In this document: positions 1 through 8,375 of the stretch, one piece after another
Numbering within the stretch: the first letter of the stretch is position 1
Layout of the letters: each line of letters opens with the position of its first letter
Source: Candidatus Helarchaeota archaeon
GTDB lineage: Archaea; Asgardarchaeota; Lokiarchaeia; Helarchaeales; JABXJV01
Length of the DNA stretch: 29,686 nucleotides
NCBI GenBank assembly: GCA_013375355.1
Contig: JABXJV010000587.1
Location: forward strand, 1 to 29,686
Direction of reading: 5' to 3'
Made by a program: the position numbers and the translations under genes
Notes under the pieces: model-generated
What the model was told of the DNA's origin: nothing
The model's database searches: none
Seen by the model: only the letters and a program-made list of their open reading frames with translations

Positions 1-255
1 AGCATATTTTATCATATCACAAATATTTTTATGAAGTAAAGGTTCCCCACCCAGATATAACTTAACTAATGGTTTATTAAAGCAAATATGATCGATGATT
101 TTCTTAAATAAATCCATTTTCATTGTAGATTTAGGTCTTTTAATTCCTTTAAATTGAGGGCACATTATACATTTCAAGTTGCAAATATTTGTAGTTTCTA
201 TCCAAAACGTTGTTGGAAATCTTAACGAATAAGGTCTTAAAATCGATATTTTAAA
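1..255 (-). CDS. Radical SAM domain protein, N-terminal part (runs off left edge)
   Basis: The minus strand is open from position 255 to the window edge (85 codons). It contains a cluster motif CNLKCIMC (CxxxCxxC) preceded by WIETTNI, and later LYLGGEPLLH, which matches the GGEP motif that contacts S-adenosylmethionine. This is the 4Fe-4S/SAM core of a radical SAM enzyme, probably of the SPASM-like group common in surface-glycan clusters. The substrate cannot be read from the fragment. The start is a problem: an in-frame TGA lies at 256-258, and no ATG, GTG or TTG occurs between it and the cysteine motif. An ATG-GTG at 262-257 is out of frame, but loss of one T from the following TTT would join it and give MVIKISILRPY. 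Either a rare start codon is used, or there is a frameshift or a sequencing error. The family call is firm; the start is not. Confidence 0.75.
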
Positions 256-698
256 TCACCATATTGAATAACGAGGATTAAAAAAAGAAAATCCTCAATA
301 AACATCTTATAACATCATTATTGTAAGAATTTAGTCATTAAGTAATTTAAATAATTATTTATTGTTCTTCTTACTTAAAATCTGATTTTTAAATTAAAAA
401 TATTTCTGGTGAAGGATTCTAAACGCAAAATTATTGCTATGATCAATATTATATTTTAATAAAATGAAAATATAATTTCAAAGAGCTATTTTTCCTTAAA
501 AAAGTATTAATTTATATTTCAAATACTTCTAAATGATAAAATTGTTGTACATGAATATTAATTATCTTCCCTATCCCAAATTTGATTAAATTCATTAATC
601 TTAATAAAAAATATAGATTTATATTTTGACTAATATTTATTAAGCTTAAATTTCTATTTTGTTCAATTTATTTAATTAATTGTTTTCTAAATATAAAA
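256..698. other. AT-rich divergent intergenic region with inverted repeats
   Basis: No coding frame or RNA gene is visible between the divergent radical SAM and glycosyltransferase genes. Three inverted repeats are present. The first is at 273-296: 7-bp arms GAGGATT/AATCCTC with a 10-nt A-rich loop, just upstream of the radical SAM gene. The second is at 448-476: 10-bp all-A/T arms with a 9-nt loop. The third is at 502-528: arms AAGTATT/AATACTT. The region must hold both promoters, but TATA-like strings are too common here to choose one. Confidence 0.5.
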
Positions 699-1913
699 AT
701 GAAAGATTCGAAAAAACTAACTATTATCCATTTACAAGCTACAAGTTTCGGAAAATATATGTATAAATCTTTTTCCAAAAAAGATTTTGGTATTTCTTTA
801 ATGGGATATCAACCATATTTATGTGAAGAACAAGGAAAATTAGGACATAAAGTAGTTGGGATATTATTTTCAAAAGATGGAAAAAGCTTTATTATTGAGA
901 AAAGGAAAAATTATGTTTTTTATTTTCTTCCTTCTCTTTTTCAACTCCCTTTTCCTTTAAACAAGATATATAAAGAACCACTTAATTTTGGAATATTTTT
1001 CCAAATACTAAAAATTAAACCAGATATAGTTCATCTTCATGGACTGTTTACTTATCATTTACTTCATTTATTTCTGATTCCTTTATTAAAGATAAAAGGA
1101 ATTAAGGTATTTTCTCATTTACGTGGTCTAGATCCCGTTAATCCATTTAAAAAACCCGTTTTTTTCTTTTTCTATTTCGTTCAATTTTTATTATGTCGTT
1201 TTTCCAATAAAATTTTGTGTCTTAATAAAAAAGCAGGGTATCTTTTACAGAAATTCAAATTATGTAAGAAAAATAAAGTAGAAATAATGCCAAATGGCAT
1301 TAATATAGACCTTTTTAAACCGAAAGATAAAGCATCCTGTATAAAAAAATTAAATTTAGACCCAAATTTTCGTTATATACTCTTGGTAAATCGGATTGCA
1401 CTGCCTCAGAAAGACCCATTTACAGTTTTAGAAAGCATAAAAGATTATGTTTTAAAAAATAAAGATATTAAATTAGTAATTATCGGTGATGGACCGGATT
1501 TACCCAAATTAAAGAAAAAAATTAAAGAATACAATCTAATGAATAAGGTAATTCATTATAAATTTGTTACTCATGATAAAATGCCTTTATTTTACAATGT
1601 AGCGGATTGTTTCATATTGCATTCAAAATTTGAAGGAATGCCGAAAGTAGTTCTAGAAGCATTTGCAACTAAAACACCGGTTATTGCATCAAATATTCAT
1701 TCTATAAGGTATTTAGTTAAACATAAAAAAAATGGTATATTAGTTGAATTTCAGAATAAGAATCAGATATTAAAAGCTGTAAAAATGATATTTTCAGATG
1801 ATAAATTGAGAGATAATATTGTTACTAATGCGTTTAATTTTATTCAAGATTTTACATGGGAGAAGATCAGTTATAATTTGATTAAATTATATAGAAAGGA
1901 ATTAAAAAAATAA
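699..1913 (+). CDS. GT4 family glycosyltransferase
   Basis: A cytoplasmic retaining glycosyltransferase of GT-B fold, expected to move a sugar from a nucleotide-sugar donor to a growing surface glycan. The N-terminal acceptor domain covers roughly residues 1-200. The donor domain begins at MPNGINIDLF (197-206). It carries VNRIALPQKDP (230-240), IIGDGPDLPKL (261-271), and the EX7E donor-binding motif at E312-E320 within EGMPKVVLE, followed by KTPVIASN. At 404 residues the length is normal for GT4. The ATG at 699 is the natural start. The N-terminus is rather basic and the stretch around residues 120-170 is very hydrophobic, suggesting membrane association. It is followed by oligo-T tracts. The sugar and linkage cannot be predicted. 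Confidence 0.9.
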   Translation: MKDSKKLTIIHLQATSFGKYMYKSFSKKDFGISLMGYQPYLCEEQGKLGHKVVGILFSKDGKSFIIEKRKNYVFYFLPSLFQLPFPLNKIYKEPLNFGIFFQILKIKPDIVHLHGLFTYHLLHLFLIPLLKIKGIKVFSHLRGLDPVNPFKKPVFFFFYFVQFLLCRFSNKILCLNKKAGYLLQKFKLCKKNKVEIMPNGINIDLFKPKDKASCIKKLNLDPNFRYILLVNRIALPQKDPFTVLESIKDYVLKNKDIKLVIIGDGPDLPKLKKKIKEYNLMNKVIHYKFVTHDKMPLFYNVADCFILHSKFEGMPKVVLEAFATKTPVIASNIHSIRYLVKHKKNGILVEFQNKNQILKAVKMIFSDDKLRDNIVTNAFNFIQDFTWEKISYNLIKLYRKELKK

Positions 1914-1919
1914 TAAATC

Positions 1920-1962
1920 AATTATTTTTTTTAAACCTATTTAAATTAAAGGCTTTTTTTAT
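1920..1962 (+). terminator. Oligo-T termination region after the GT4 gene
   Basis: Two T-tracts, T8 at 1925-1932 and T7 at 1954-1960, follow the stop at 1913 on the coding strand with no GC-rich stem. This is the form of intrinsic archaeal terminators. Given the base composition, chance cannot be excluded. Confidence 0.4.
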
Positions 1963-2067
1963 ATTTGCTTCAAAAAATGAAATTTTAATAAAGTATTCTT
2001 TAATTAGATATAAATTATTATTAAATGATTCCTTGTTAAGTACGTACCAGTCATTTTTAGTATAAAG

Positions 2068-2856
2068 TTACGAAGGTTTTTTGAAATGAATGATTGGATC
2101 GCGAATACACAAACCTACGTCTGGGTTTACTATCTCCCAACCTACAGATTCCAGAAATTGACAAGTTTCTTCTATTCCCGCATGAAACCACTTATTTTTG
2201 TTTTCATCCTTCTTATATAAAAAGTCATATGTCCGATGTATAAAATTCTGCTGGTCCCTATTAATAAGTAGTTTGATTATAGAGCGAACTATATTTTTCA
2301 GCCCAAAATCAAATTTCCAAAAACTTACTTTTCCAAAATTCTTTACGGCGGTATTATATTTATTTAAATCTGAAAACATGACCATTGCTGTCCCGCCTTT
2401 GCGTATTTTTGAATAAATGTTTCTGTAATATTTGTGTTGTCCTTCCACTGGTATATGACAGAATGTTCCAAAAGAAAATAGAAAATCAAAATGTTCTTCT
2501 GGAAGATCACTGCAAGAAAAATCTTTTACTTGGATATAATTAACTTTTCCTTTGTTTTTTGAACCTATATATTCCCAAAATTTATTATTTTTGGCCGAAA
2601 GGACATCCAAACACCAAATTTCTTTTGCATTTAACATAGTTTTTGTCCATGTCCCTCGTCCTGGACCGATTTCTAATACAACTGTATCGGATTTTATATA
2701 AGGTTTTATACACACTTGATAAACAGCATGTAAAATTGAAATAAAACCCATTTGTCCATAAGTACTTATACCATAGGGATCCAGAGGATCTCCCTCATAA
2801 TAACCACCTTTCCATTTTCCGTAGCATATCTTTATCATATCACTTTCAGAAGGCAT
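2068..2856 (-). CDS. Class I SAM-dependent methyltransferase
   Basis: A Rossmann-fold methyltransferase, probably cytoplasmic. Motif I is VVLEIGPGRGTWT (residues 59-71) and binds S-adenosylmethionine. The acidic residue ending strand 2 is in WCLDVLSAKN (81-90). FSFGTFCHIPVEG corresponds to motifs II/III, and SKIRKGGTAMVMFSD to the post-motif strand. The C-terminal third has aromatic and cysteine residues and ends IIHFKKPS. The neighbours suggest methylation of a glycan sugar or a precursor, but no substrate-specific motif is recognised. The start may be M1 or M7 (MIKICYGKW). It lies between two plus-strand genes, so it is probably transcribed alone. Confidence 0.85.
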   Translation of the reverse strand: MPSESDMIKICYGKWKGGYYEGDPLDPYGISTYGQMGFISILHAVYQVCIKPYIKSDTVVLEIGPGRGTWTKTMLNAKEIWCLDVLSAKNNKFWEYIGSKNKGKVNYIQVKDFSCSDLPEEHFDFLFSFGTFCHIPVEGQHKYYRNIYSKIRKGGTAMVMFSDLNKYNTAVKNFGKVSFWKFDFGLKNIVRSIIKLLINRDQQNFIHRTYDFLYKKDENKNKWFHAGIEETCQFLESVGWEIVNPDVGLCIRDPIIHFKKPS

Positions 2857-3241
2857 ATTTAAATCTCCTAATTTCTTTTTTTATTAGCCATTTTATATTT
2901 TTTTATTAAATAAATTAAGAAATAATATTATTTCTAAATATATATTTTTAAATAATTTTGTTTTATCGTTTGTAAATCTTTTTTTATTTAGAATAACATC
3001 AAATGTTATGTATCCTAAAGAAAATGATAAAAAGTTGTTATTTTAAATCAATTTATATATTTTTATTGATAAATGGAATTGAAAAAATCTGCAACAATCT
3101 GGAAAAAATTAAATAATTATATACACAGATAGAGTTAATATATTCAATAAAACCAAGGTTAAATTTTATAAGTAAATAATAAACATGCAACTGGTATGAA
3201 TACAGATAGAGGATGAAATATGGGTTATTTGAGGATGATAT
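2857..3241. other. AT-rich divergent intergenic region with a small perfect palindrome
   Basis: A 385-bp spacer between the divergent methyltransferase and flippase genes, with no supportable gene. At 2993-3009 there is a perfect inverted repeat, ATAACAT-CAA-ATGTTAT (7-bp arms, 3-nt spacer), which could be an operator or a short hairpin. At 3209-3244 the start signal of the flippase gene appears twice (see that gene). Confidence 0.5.
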
Positions 3242-4747
3242 ATGAGTTCTAAAAACAATATCAGCAATAATACCAGTGATGATAAAAATCTCTCGATGCG
3301 TGTGGTTAGAGGAGGATTTTGGGTTTTTTTAATCAGAATTATTAGTGAATCCTTGTATTTAGCAAAGATTATAATTCTTGCCAATATTCTTAGTCCGCAT
3401 GATTTCGGCTTGTTTGGTATTGCACTTTTAATGTTGGATATCATGAAACTTTTTTCGCGAACGGGTTTTGAAGCTGCATTAATACAAAAAAAAGAAGATA
3501 TTGAATCCTATCTTGATAGTACATGGACAGTAATAATTTTACGTAACTTGGGATTATTTATAATAATGTTATTAATTGCACCTGTTACTGCATTCTACTT
3601 TGAAGCACCAGAAGCTACATTATTAATTCAAATAATTGGATTTGAATTGATTTTTGGAGCATTTACTAATATTGGCTTTATTTATTTCAGGAAAGAATTA
3701 AAATTTAGCAAAGAGTTTATTTTTCGATTAACTGGACAGTTAATCGATTTTTTTATAACGATTTATACTGTTTTGATCTTGAGAAATGTATGGGCGATTA
3801 TTATTGGCTTACTTACGGGAACTGCAGCAAAATGTGTTATTTCGTATTTTCTGCATCCCTATAGACCTCATTTAAGTACTGATTTTAAAAAAGCAAATGA
3901 ATTATGGAGTTTTGGAAAGTGGGCTTTTATCTCAGGATTATTATTATTTTTAATTATTGAAGCGGATGATGTTTTTGTAGGAATAGTATTAGGTGTAACC
4001 GTTTTAGGTTTTTATCAGATGGCTTATAGAATTTCAAATTTACCAGCAACTGAAATTACGAATGTAGTTTATGATGTAACTTACCCGGCATACTCAAAAT
4101 TACAAGATGATATACCTAATTTAAGAGAAGCATATTTAAAAGTTTTAAAAATTACCGCATTTTCATCCTTTCTGATTGGTGGTTTAATCTTTGCTTTTGC
4201 CTTCGATTTCACAAAGATATTTCTTGGAGATAAATGGTATCCGATGGTACTAGCGATGCAAGTGCTAGTTTTATGGGGAATGATAAGATCTGTAGGACAT
4301 ACAACAGTTTCTATATTTCAAGCTAGAGGGAAACCGGGAATAATAACGAAGATATTAGCATTTCAAGTCATATTGATGGCAATTTTTATATATCCTCTCA
4401 CTATACAGTATAATATAATGGGAACTTCCGCTTCGATCGTTTTTGCCGCTTTGATCTCAACTTTAATATTTTTTTATAAAGTAGTTAAAATTATTAAATG
4501 TGGGAGATGGGATTTTTGCAAATTGATAATCTTGCCTTTAATAAATATGGTAATTATGGTTTTATCCATATTTTTCATAAAGATATATTGGAACATATCA
4601 ATTGGAATAATAGAACTAGGTATGCTTGGTGTATTTGCTATATTAATGTACTTTGGTATAACTCTTATCTTTGAAAAATTCTTTAATTATAAAATAATTA
4701 AAGATTTATTTAAATTGTATAGGCAGTTGACAACGCAAAAATTATAA
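3242..4747 (+). CDS. Wzx-like polysaccharide flippase (MOP superfamily)
   Basis: A 501-residue polytopic membrane protein of the polysaccharide-biosynthesis/WzxC type, expected to flip lipid-linked oligosaccharide across the membrane. The N-terminus is basic and hydrophilic. It is followed by the typical first helices with GGFWVFLIRIISES and ILANILSPHDFGLFGIA (the LGPxxFGxxxxA-like signature), then GFEAALIQKKE. About twelve to fourteen hydrophobic segments follow, and KWAFISGLLLFL and LGVTVLGFYQMAYRISNLPA mark the second half. Its position among glycosyltransferases supports a polysaccharide role. The chosen ATG has GAGG upstream. A second GAGG-ATG pair 22 nt upstream (ATG 3220) opens a ten-codon out-of-frame ORF, MGYLRMIYEF, that overlaps the start. 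Confidence 0.9.
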   Translation: MSSKNNISNNTSDDKNLSMRVVRGGFWVFLIRIISESLYLAKIIILANILSPHDFGLFGIALLMLDIMKLFSRTGFEAALIQKKEDIESYLDSTWTVIILRNLGLFIIMLLIAPVTAFYFEAPEATLLIQIIGFELIFGAFTNIGFIYFRKELKFSKEFIFRLTGQLIDFFITIYTVLILRNVWAIIIGLLTGTAAKCVISYFLHPYRPHLSTDFKKANELWSFGKWAFISGLLLFLIIEADDVFVGIVLGVTVLGFYQMAYRISNLPATEITNVVYDVTYPAYSKLQDDIPNLREAYLKVLKITAFSSFLIGGLIFAFAFDFTKIFLGDKWYPMVLAMQVLVLWGMIRSVGHTTVSIFQARGKPGIITKILAFQVILMAIFIYPLTIQYNIMGTSASIVFAALISTLIFFYKVVKIIKCGRWDFCKLIILPLINMVIMVLSIFFIKIYWNISIGIIELGMLGVFAILMYFGITLIFEKFFNYKIIKDLFKLYRQLTTQKL

Positions 4748-4756
4748 TTTTTTTGT
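4746..4756 (+). terminator. Oligo-T tract at the flippase 3' end
   Basis: T7 at 4748-4754 begins one base after the flippase stop codon, in the convergent gap before the next minus-strand gene. It resembles an archaeal U-tract terminator. Confidence 0.4.
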
Positions 4757-4843
4757 TTGGGGGCTAATTTTCGAGCTAAAATCAATGAAATTTCAAAGAT
4801 ATTTAAAAAATTTATATTCAAGTTTATGTGATAATATCGAAAA

Positions 4844-5800
4844 TTACTCCAGAAATCGTCGTTTTACAAATTTTTTTATTTGAGGCGGAAAAAGTTTCCT
4901 CAAAAAATCTAATTTGCGGAGCAAATTTTTTAACCGAATTTTTATGGAGTTTATTCTATAATTCAATTTAAATTTTTTGTAAAATTGTTTAAACAATTCA
5001 ATATGTGCTTCATATTGATGTATGACATTAAAAACATCTCCATTATCATTAATAATAAGACCTTCGTTATTAAAATGAATTGTTCCTTTTTTTGTTTGAC
5101 CAAGAGTTAAAACTGGTCCTTTTTCATTTTCAAAGAGTTCCAAATCATTAAGTTGGTTTGTATAAATTAAATAATTATGGACCCCTTGGTCATTAATCGA
5201 TGTTCCACCTCCCTGTGTTAAGTAGTCCACCATTTTTTTTAAATAATTCATTATTTTGGAAGTTTCACCAATAGTTATTCCTGCGCATGAAATGCAATTA
5301 TGACCTATTTCTGCTAAAACTTTTTCTCCAAACCCCTCTCTTATCCATTTTGTATTAATTTCGCTTGTATTAATCTTTACTCGTTTATCTTCTAGGAAAC
5401 AACATAATCCTTTATTAAACTTAAAATCAAAAGGATTATGTTGAAAAATAACATCCCTAACATCAGTTAACATCACTTTGGAATAATTTTTTCCATATTT
5501 AGATAAATAAAGATAATACATAACAAATCGGGAACAAACATGAGCCATTTTATTATAAGGTAATTTAGGTAATATATTATTTACATCTGAAATATCTGTA
5601 ATAAATGGATATTCATCTTTGGATTTCACTAATTTTACTCCATATTGTCGTAGATAATTATGTTTCTGTATATTTTTTTCTGAAACAAAAAAACACACAT
5701 CTCCTTTATAACCAGATTTTCTTAATGAAAGAATAAAGGGTTTAATATCAAAGCCATTTATTTGCCCTAAAATTAAATGTTTATTTTCTGTGTCATTCAT
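4844..5800 (-). CDS. Putative GT-A-like glycosyltransferase
   Basis: A 318-residue protein without membrane segments. LILGQINGFDI opens an alpha/beta fold, and KVMLTDVRDVIFQHNPFDF (108-126) contains D113-V-R-D116. This is the DxD-like metal/nucleotide-sugar site of a family of putative GT-A transferases in which an aspartate-rich VMLTDVRDV-type strand is followed by F-x-x-NPF. Later, CAGITIGETSKIMNYL and INDQGVHNYLIY fit the conserved acceptor-side helices (NDQGxxN) of that family. The C-terminal 40 residues are strongly basic (KLDFLRKLFPPQIKKFVKRRF), compatible with peripheral membrane binding. Donor and acceptor are unknown. It converges on the flippase gene and may share a transcript with the upstream minus-strand glycosyltransferase at 5962-7089, though a 161-bp gap separates them. 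Confidence 0.65.
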   Translation of the reverse strand: MNDTENKHLILGQINGFDIKPFILSLRKSGYKGDVCFFVSEKNIQKHNYLRQYGVKLVKSKDEYPFITDISDVNNILPKLPYNKMAHVCSRFVMYYLYLSKYGKNYSKVMLTDVRDVIFQHNPFDFKFNKGLCCFLEDKRVKINTSEINTKWIREGFGEKVLAEIGHNCISCAGITIGETSKIMNYLKKMVDYLTQGGGTSINDQGVHNYLIYTNQLNDLELFENEKGPVLTLGQTKKGTIHFNNEGLIINDNGDVFNVIHQYEAHIELFKQFYKKFKLNYRINSIKIRLKNLLRKLDFLRKLFPPQIKKFVKRRFLE

Positions 5801-5961
5801 TAAACTACACCATATCTAAGCAAAAATTTTTATCTTTGATATTATGATATAATTCAATTTTGTCATTTATTATCAAATTCATTAAAAAGCTTATTCCTAT
5901 AATAAATTATTAGATCTTCTATTTTATTGCTCGATTAAATAAATCTTAAAATAAATTGAAT

Positions 5962-7089
5962 CTAAAGATTTTTATTGATATGTTCTTTTAGAAAATTGAT
6001 TCTTTTTGAAAGTGTATGCTTTTCTAATATTAATTTTCTTCCATTTTCCATAAATTTAACATAATTTACTTTATTTTCTAAATAATCATATACTTTTTGC
6101 TTAAAATTTTCTTTATTAAAAATTATGCAATTTTCATTATCCTTAAATCCTAATAAAGCTAAATCTTCTGCCTCTTGAGCAAATAATAAAGCTCCAGAAG
6201 CGGGGATTTCAAAATATTTGGCTACAGTATGCCTAAATTTCGGTTTCAAGGATGTGGCAGCAATTATAGCGTTAAATTCTGCTAACCAATTAAAATAATC
6301 TAAACCAGTCACGACTTTATAGGCCCCAGAACGAGAATGTGATTTGACAAAATCGAATTTTTTACACCAATTTCTTGTTTCATAGACATTTGTACGAGAT
6401 TCACCAAAAACCATTATATAATCTTGAGTAGGTGTTTTGATTTGTTTTTTATTTATAAAATTATCTGGAATAGCCCATGGAAAATGAATTATTTTTTCCT
6501 TTGATATATTCTTAAAATGGAAAAGTGCTGGATTATAATAACCCACCAGAATAAAAGAAAATGAAGCCTCTAAAAAATATCTCTGTTTGACATTCGTATC
6601 AACCCATGGATCGTACGTTATAACATATTTTAATTTTGGTTTTCCTTTTTCATATTTTATAAATGGTCCACAGAAACCTGGTTCTAGAGCAATTATGACA
6701 TCTAAATAATCCTTATAATGATTATAATCATGTTGATTTTCTATCAAAATACATGTTAGTTCTCTAATAATTGTATTAATTAAATATTTAGTTAATCCCA
6801 CGATCCATTTATTATCTAGATGTGAATTGAGATTAAAAATTATACCGATTTTTGGATAAATTTTAGAATTGAATATTATTTTTTCATTTCTCTTTCTTAA
6901 TTTTTTTTTAATTGAATAAAAATTAGGAATTTTCTTTACATAATTTATTATTTTATTAAAATTTTGTTTTATTGGAAGCTTTAAATACCTCGATAAGACA
7001 TATAAAAAGAATGAATTTGTGATTAAGTCTTTATAGACTTTTTTAATAACATACAAATTTATCACAAACAAAATATTAGATTCTTTCAA
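5962..7089 (-). CDS. CgeB-like glycosyltransferase (Glyco_trans_1_2 type)
   Basis: A 375-residue protein. The C-terminal segment KYFEIPASGALLFAQEAED, followed by LGFKDNENCIIF, is the donor-site signature of the Glyco_trans_1_2/CgeB group of GT-B transferases, in which Y-F-E-x-P-A-S/C-G replaces the usual EX7E. Upstream are VITYDPWVDTN, HFPWAIPDNF and YIMVFGESRTNVYETRNWC. FDFVKSHSRSGAYKVVTG corresponds to the arginine/glycine region typical of the group. The first 75 residues are basic with hydrophobic stretches and may associate with the membrane. It is divergent from the GT4 gene at 7204. A sugar transferase role is inferred from family and neighbours; specificity is unknown. Confidence 0.75.
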   Translation of the reverse strand: MKESNILFVINLYVIKKVYKDLITNSFFLYVLSRYLKLPIKQNFNKIINYVKKIPNFYSIKKKLRKRNEKIIFNSKIYPKIGIIFNLNSHLDNKWIVGLTKYLINTIIRELTCILIENQHDYNHYKDYLDVIIALEPGFCGPFIKYEKGKPKLKYVITYDPWVDTNVKQRYFLEASFSFILVGYYNPALFHFKNISKEKIIHFPWAIPDNFINKKQIKTPTQDYIMVFGESRTNVYETRNWCKKFDFVKSHSRSGAYKVVTGLDYFNWLAEFNAIIAATSLKPKFRHTVAKYFEIPASGALLFAQEAEDLALLGFKDNENCIIFNKENFKQKVYDYLENKVNYVKFMENGRKLILEKHTLSKRINFLKEHINKNL

Positions 7090-7203
7090 GAATTCAAAAT
7101 CTAAATTAAATTAAATAATTTATATCATTAAAAATATATAACTAAAAAAATTTTTTCAATTTACTATTTTATCATCCTAAAAAACAATTTTGAAGCTAAA
7201 AAA

Positions 7204-8343
7204 ATGAAATTCTCAGCAACTATGGAATCTTTAGCAAAAAATATCTTAAATAAGTATGGGCATCATGGGTTAAACTTAATTGGGATTGTTTTGCTTAATA
7301 TCCTTCAAAATATGAAAATTAAAGCGTTATTTCAGAAGTACTTGTCAATTTTAAAGAAAAAACCTAAGAATTCTAAATCAATTTTATTTTTTCCATCAGG
7401 TTTTTATCAAACTCTACCTTCTGGTAAATTTCGTTGTTATCACGTTGCAAAATATTTAAAAAATAAAGGATATTTCACTCTTGTCATCTCACCAAAATTG
7501 GGTAAAAAATATCGTAAAAAGATATTAGAAGATCTAAACCCAGATTGGGTCTGGATTCAAAAAGCATATCATCCTTATAACAGATATAAATTTTTTAAAA
7601 AATTTAAAATTATTTTTGATATTGATGATCCTGATTTTCTTAATCCCTATTTATCTAAACCCATCCACGAATTATTTAAGAATTCTCAAATCATTACATG
7701 TGGGAGTGAGCTAATAAAAAACTATGCAAAGAAATTTTCTAATAATATACATAAAATTTGGACTCCTTTTCCAGTTGAAGAAGAAAAAAAGTTTAAATTT
7801 CAAGCTAAAGATCGATTAATAATTGGATGGACTCCAAGTAAAGCTGATGCATATTATGAAAGTATAAAACAACTTTATAAACCACTTTTAAATTTACATA
7901 AAAAATATAACATTATTTTTAGAATTGATGGTGGGAGTACAGAAAAAGTCAGGAAATTATTTTCAAACCTAAATTGGGTTCAGATTATTTATTCTAGACC
8001 GTATAAGTTTTTTCTTAAAAAACTTAAAGAAATTGATATTGGTATTCATCCATTAGCCAAAACACCAAGTAATTTGGCTAAAAGTTTTGGAAAAACACTT
8101 AATTATATGAATGCCGGTATCCCCTGTGTTGCAACTGATATTGGAGAAAATTCAAAATTTTTTAAAGATGGAATTAATGGATTTTTAGCAAAGACGTCCG
8201 AAGAATGGGAAATAAAACTTGGAAAACTCATTGAAAATCAAGATCTCCGAGAAAAAATTGCAAATCAAGCCTTTCAAGATATGAAAAAAGAATTATCAAT
8301 AGAAAATGCATCTAGAAAATATTTAAAATTATTATTTAATTAA
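7204..8343 (+). CDS. GT4-type glycosyltransferase with N-terminal extension
   Basis: A 379-residue GT-B glycosyltransferase. After a hydrophobic/basic extension of about 55 residues, the core begins ILFFPSGFYQTLPSGKFRCYHVAKYL. IIFDIDDPDF and CGSELIKNYAKKF end the first domain. The second domain starts at IIGWTPSKADAYY and carries FRIDGG, DIGIHPLAKTPSNLAKSFG, KTLNYMNAGIPCVATDIGEN and NGFLAKTSEEW. The place of the first donor-binding glutamate is taken by a K/S-rich loop, as in some GT4 subgroups. The ATG at 7204 has no strong Shine-Dalgarno sequence, so initiation may be leaderless. It ends 32 bp from the convergent gene at 8376. Confidence 0.82.
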   Translation: MKFSATMESLAKNILNKYGHHGLNLIGIVLLNILQNMKIKALFQKYLSILKKKPKNSKSILFFPSGFYQTLPSGKFRCYHVAKYLKNKGYFTLVISPKLGKKYRKKILEDLNPDWVWIQKAYHPYNRYKFFKKFKIIFDIDDPDFLNPYLSKPIHELFKNSQIITCGSELIKNYAKKFSNNIHKIWTPFPVEEEKKFKFQAKDRLIIGWTPSKADAYYESIKQLYKPLLNLHKKYNIIFRIDGGSTEKVRKLFSNLNWVQIIYSRPYKFFLKKLKEIDIGIHPLAKTPSNLAKSFGKTLNYMNAGIPCVATDIGENSKFFKDGINGFLAKTSEEWEIKLGKLIENQDLREKIANQAFQDMKKELSIENASRKYLKLLFN

Positions 8344-8375
8344 AACTAATAATATTTTAATTCATATTTTTCAAT

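Noticed and set aside
448..476. 10-bp inverted repeat as a terminator or regulator site
   Set aside because: The arms are entirely A/T in very AT-rich DNA and lie between divergent genes, so chance is a sufficient explanation.
3166..3444. 92-codon minus-strand ORF over the flippase start
   Set aside because: It lies antisense to the first membrane helices of a well-supported flippase gene and shows no family motif; a shadow frame.
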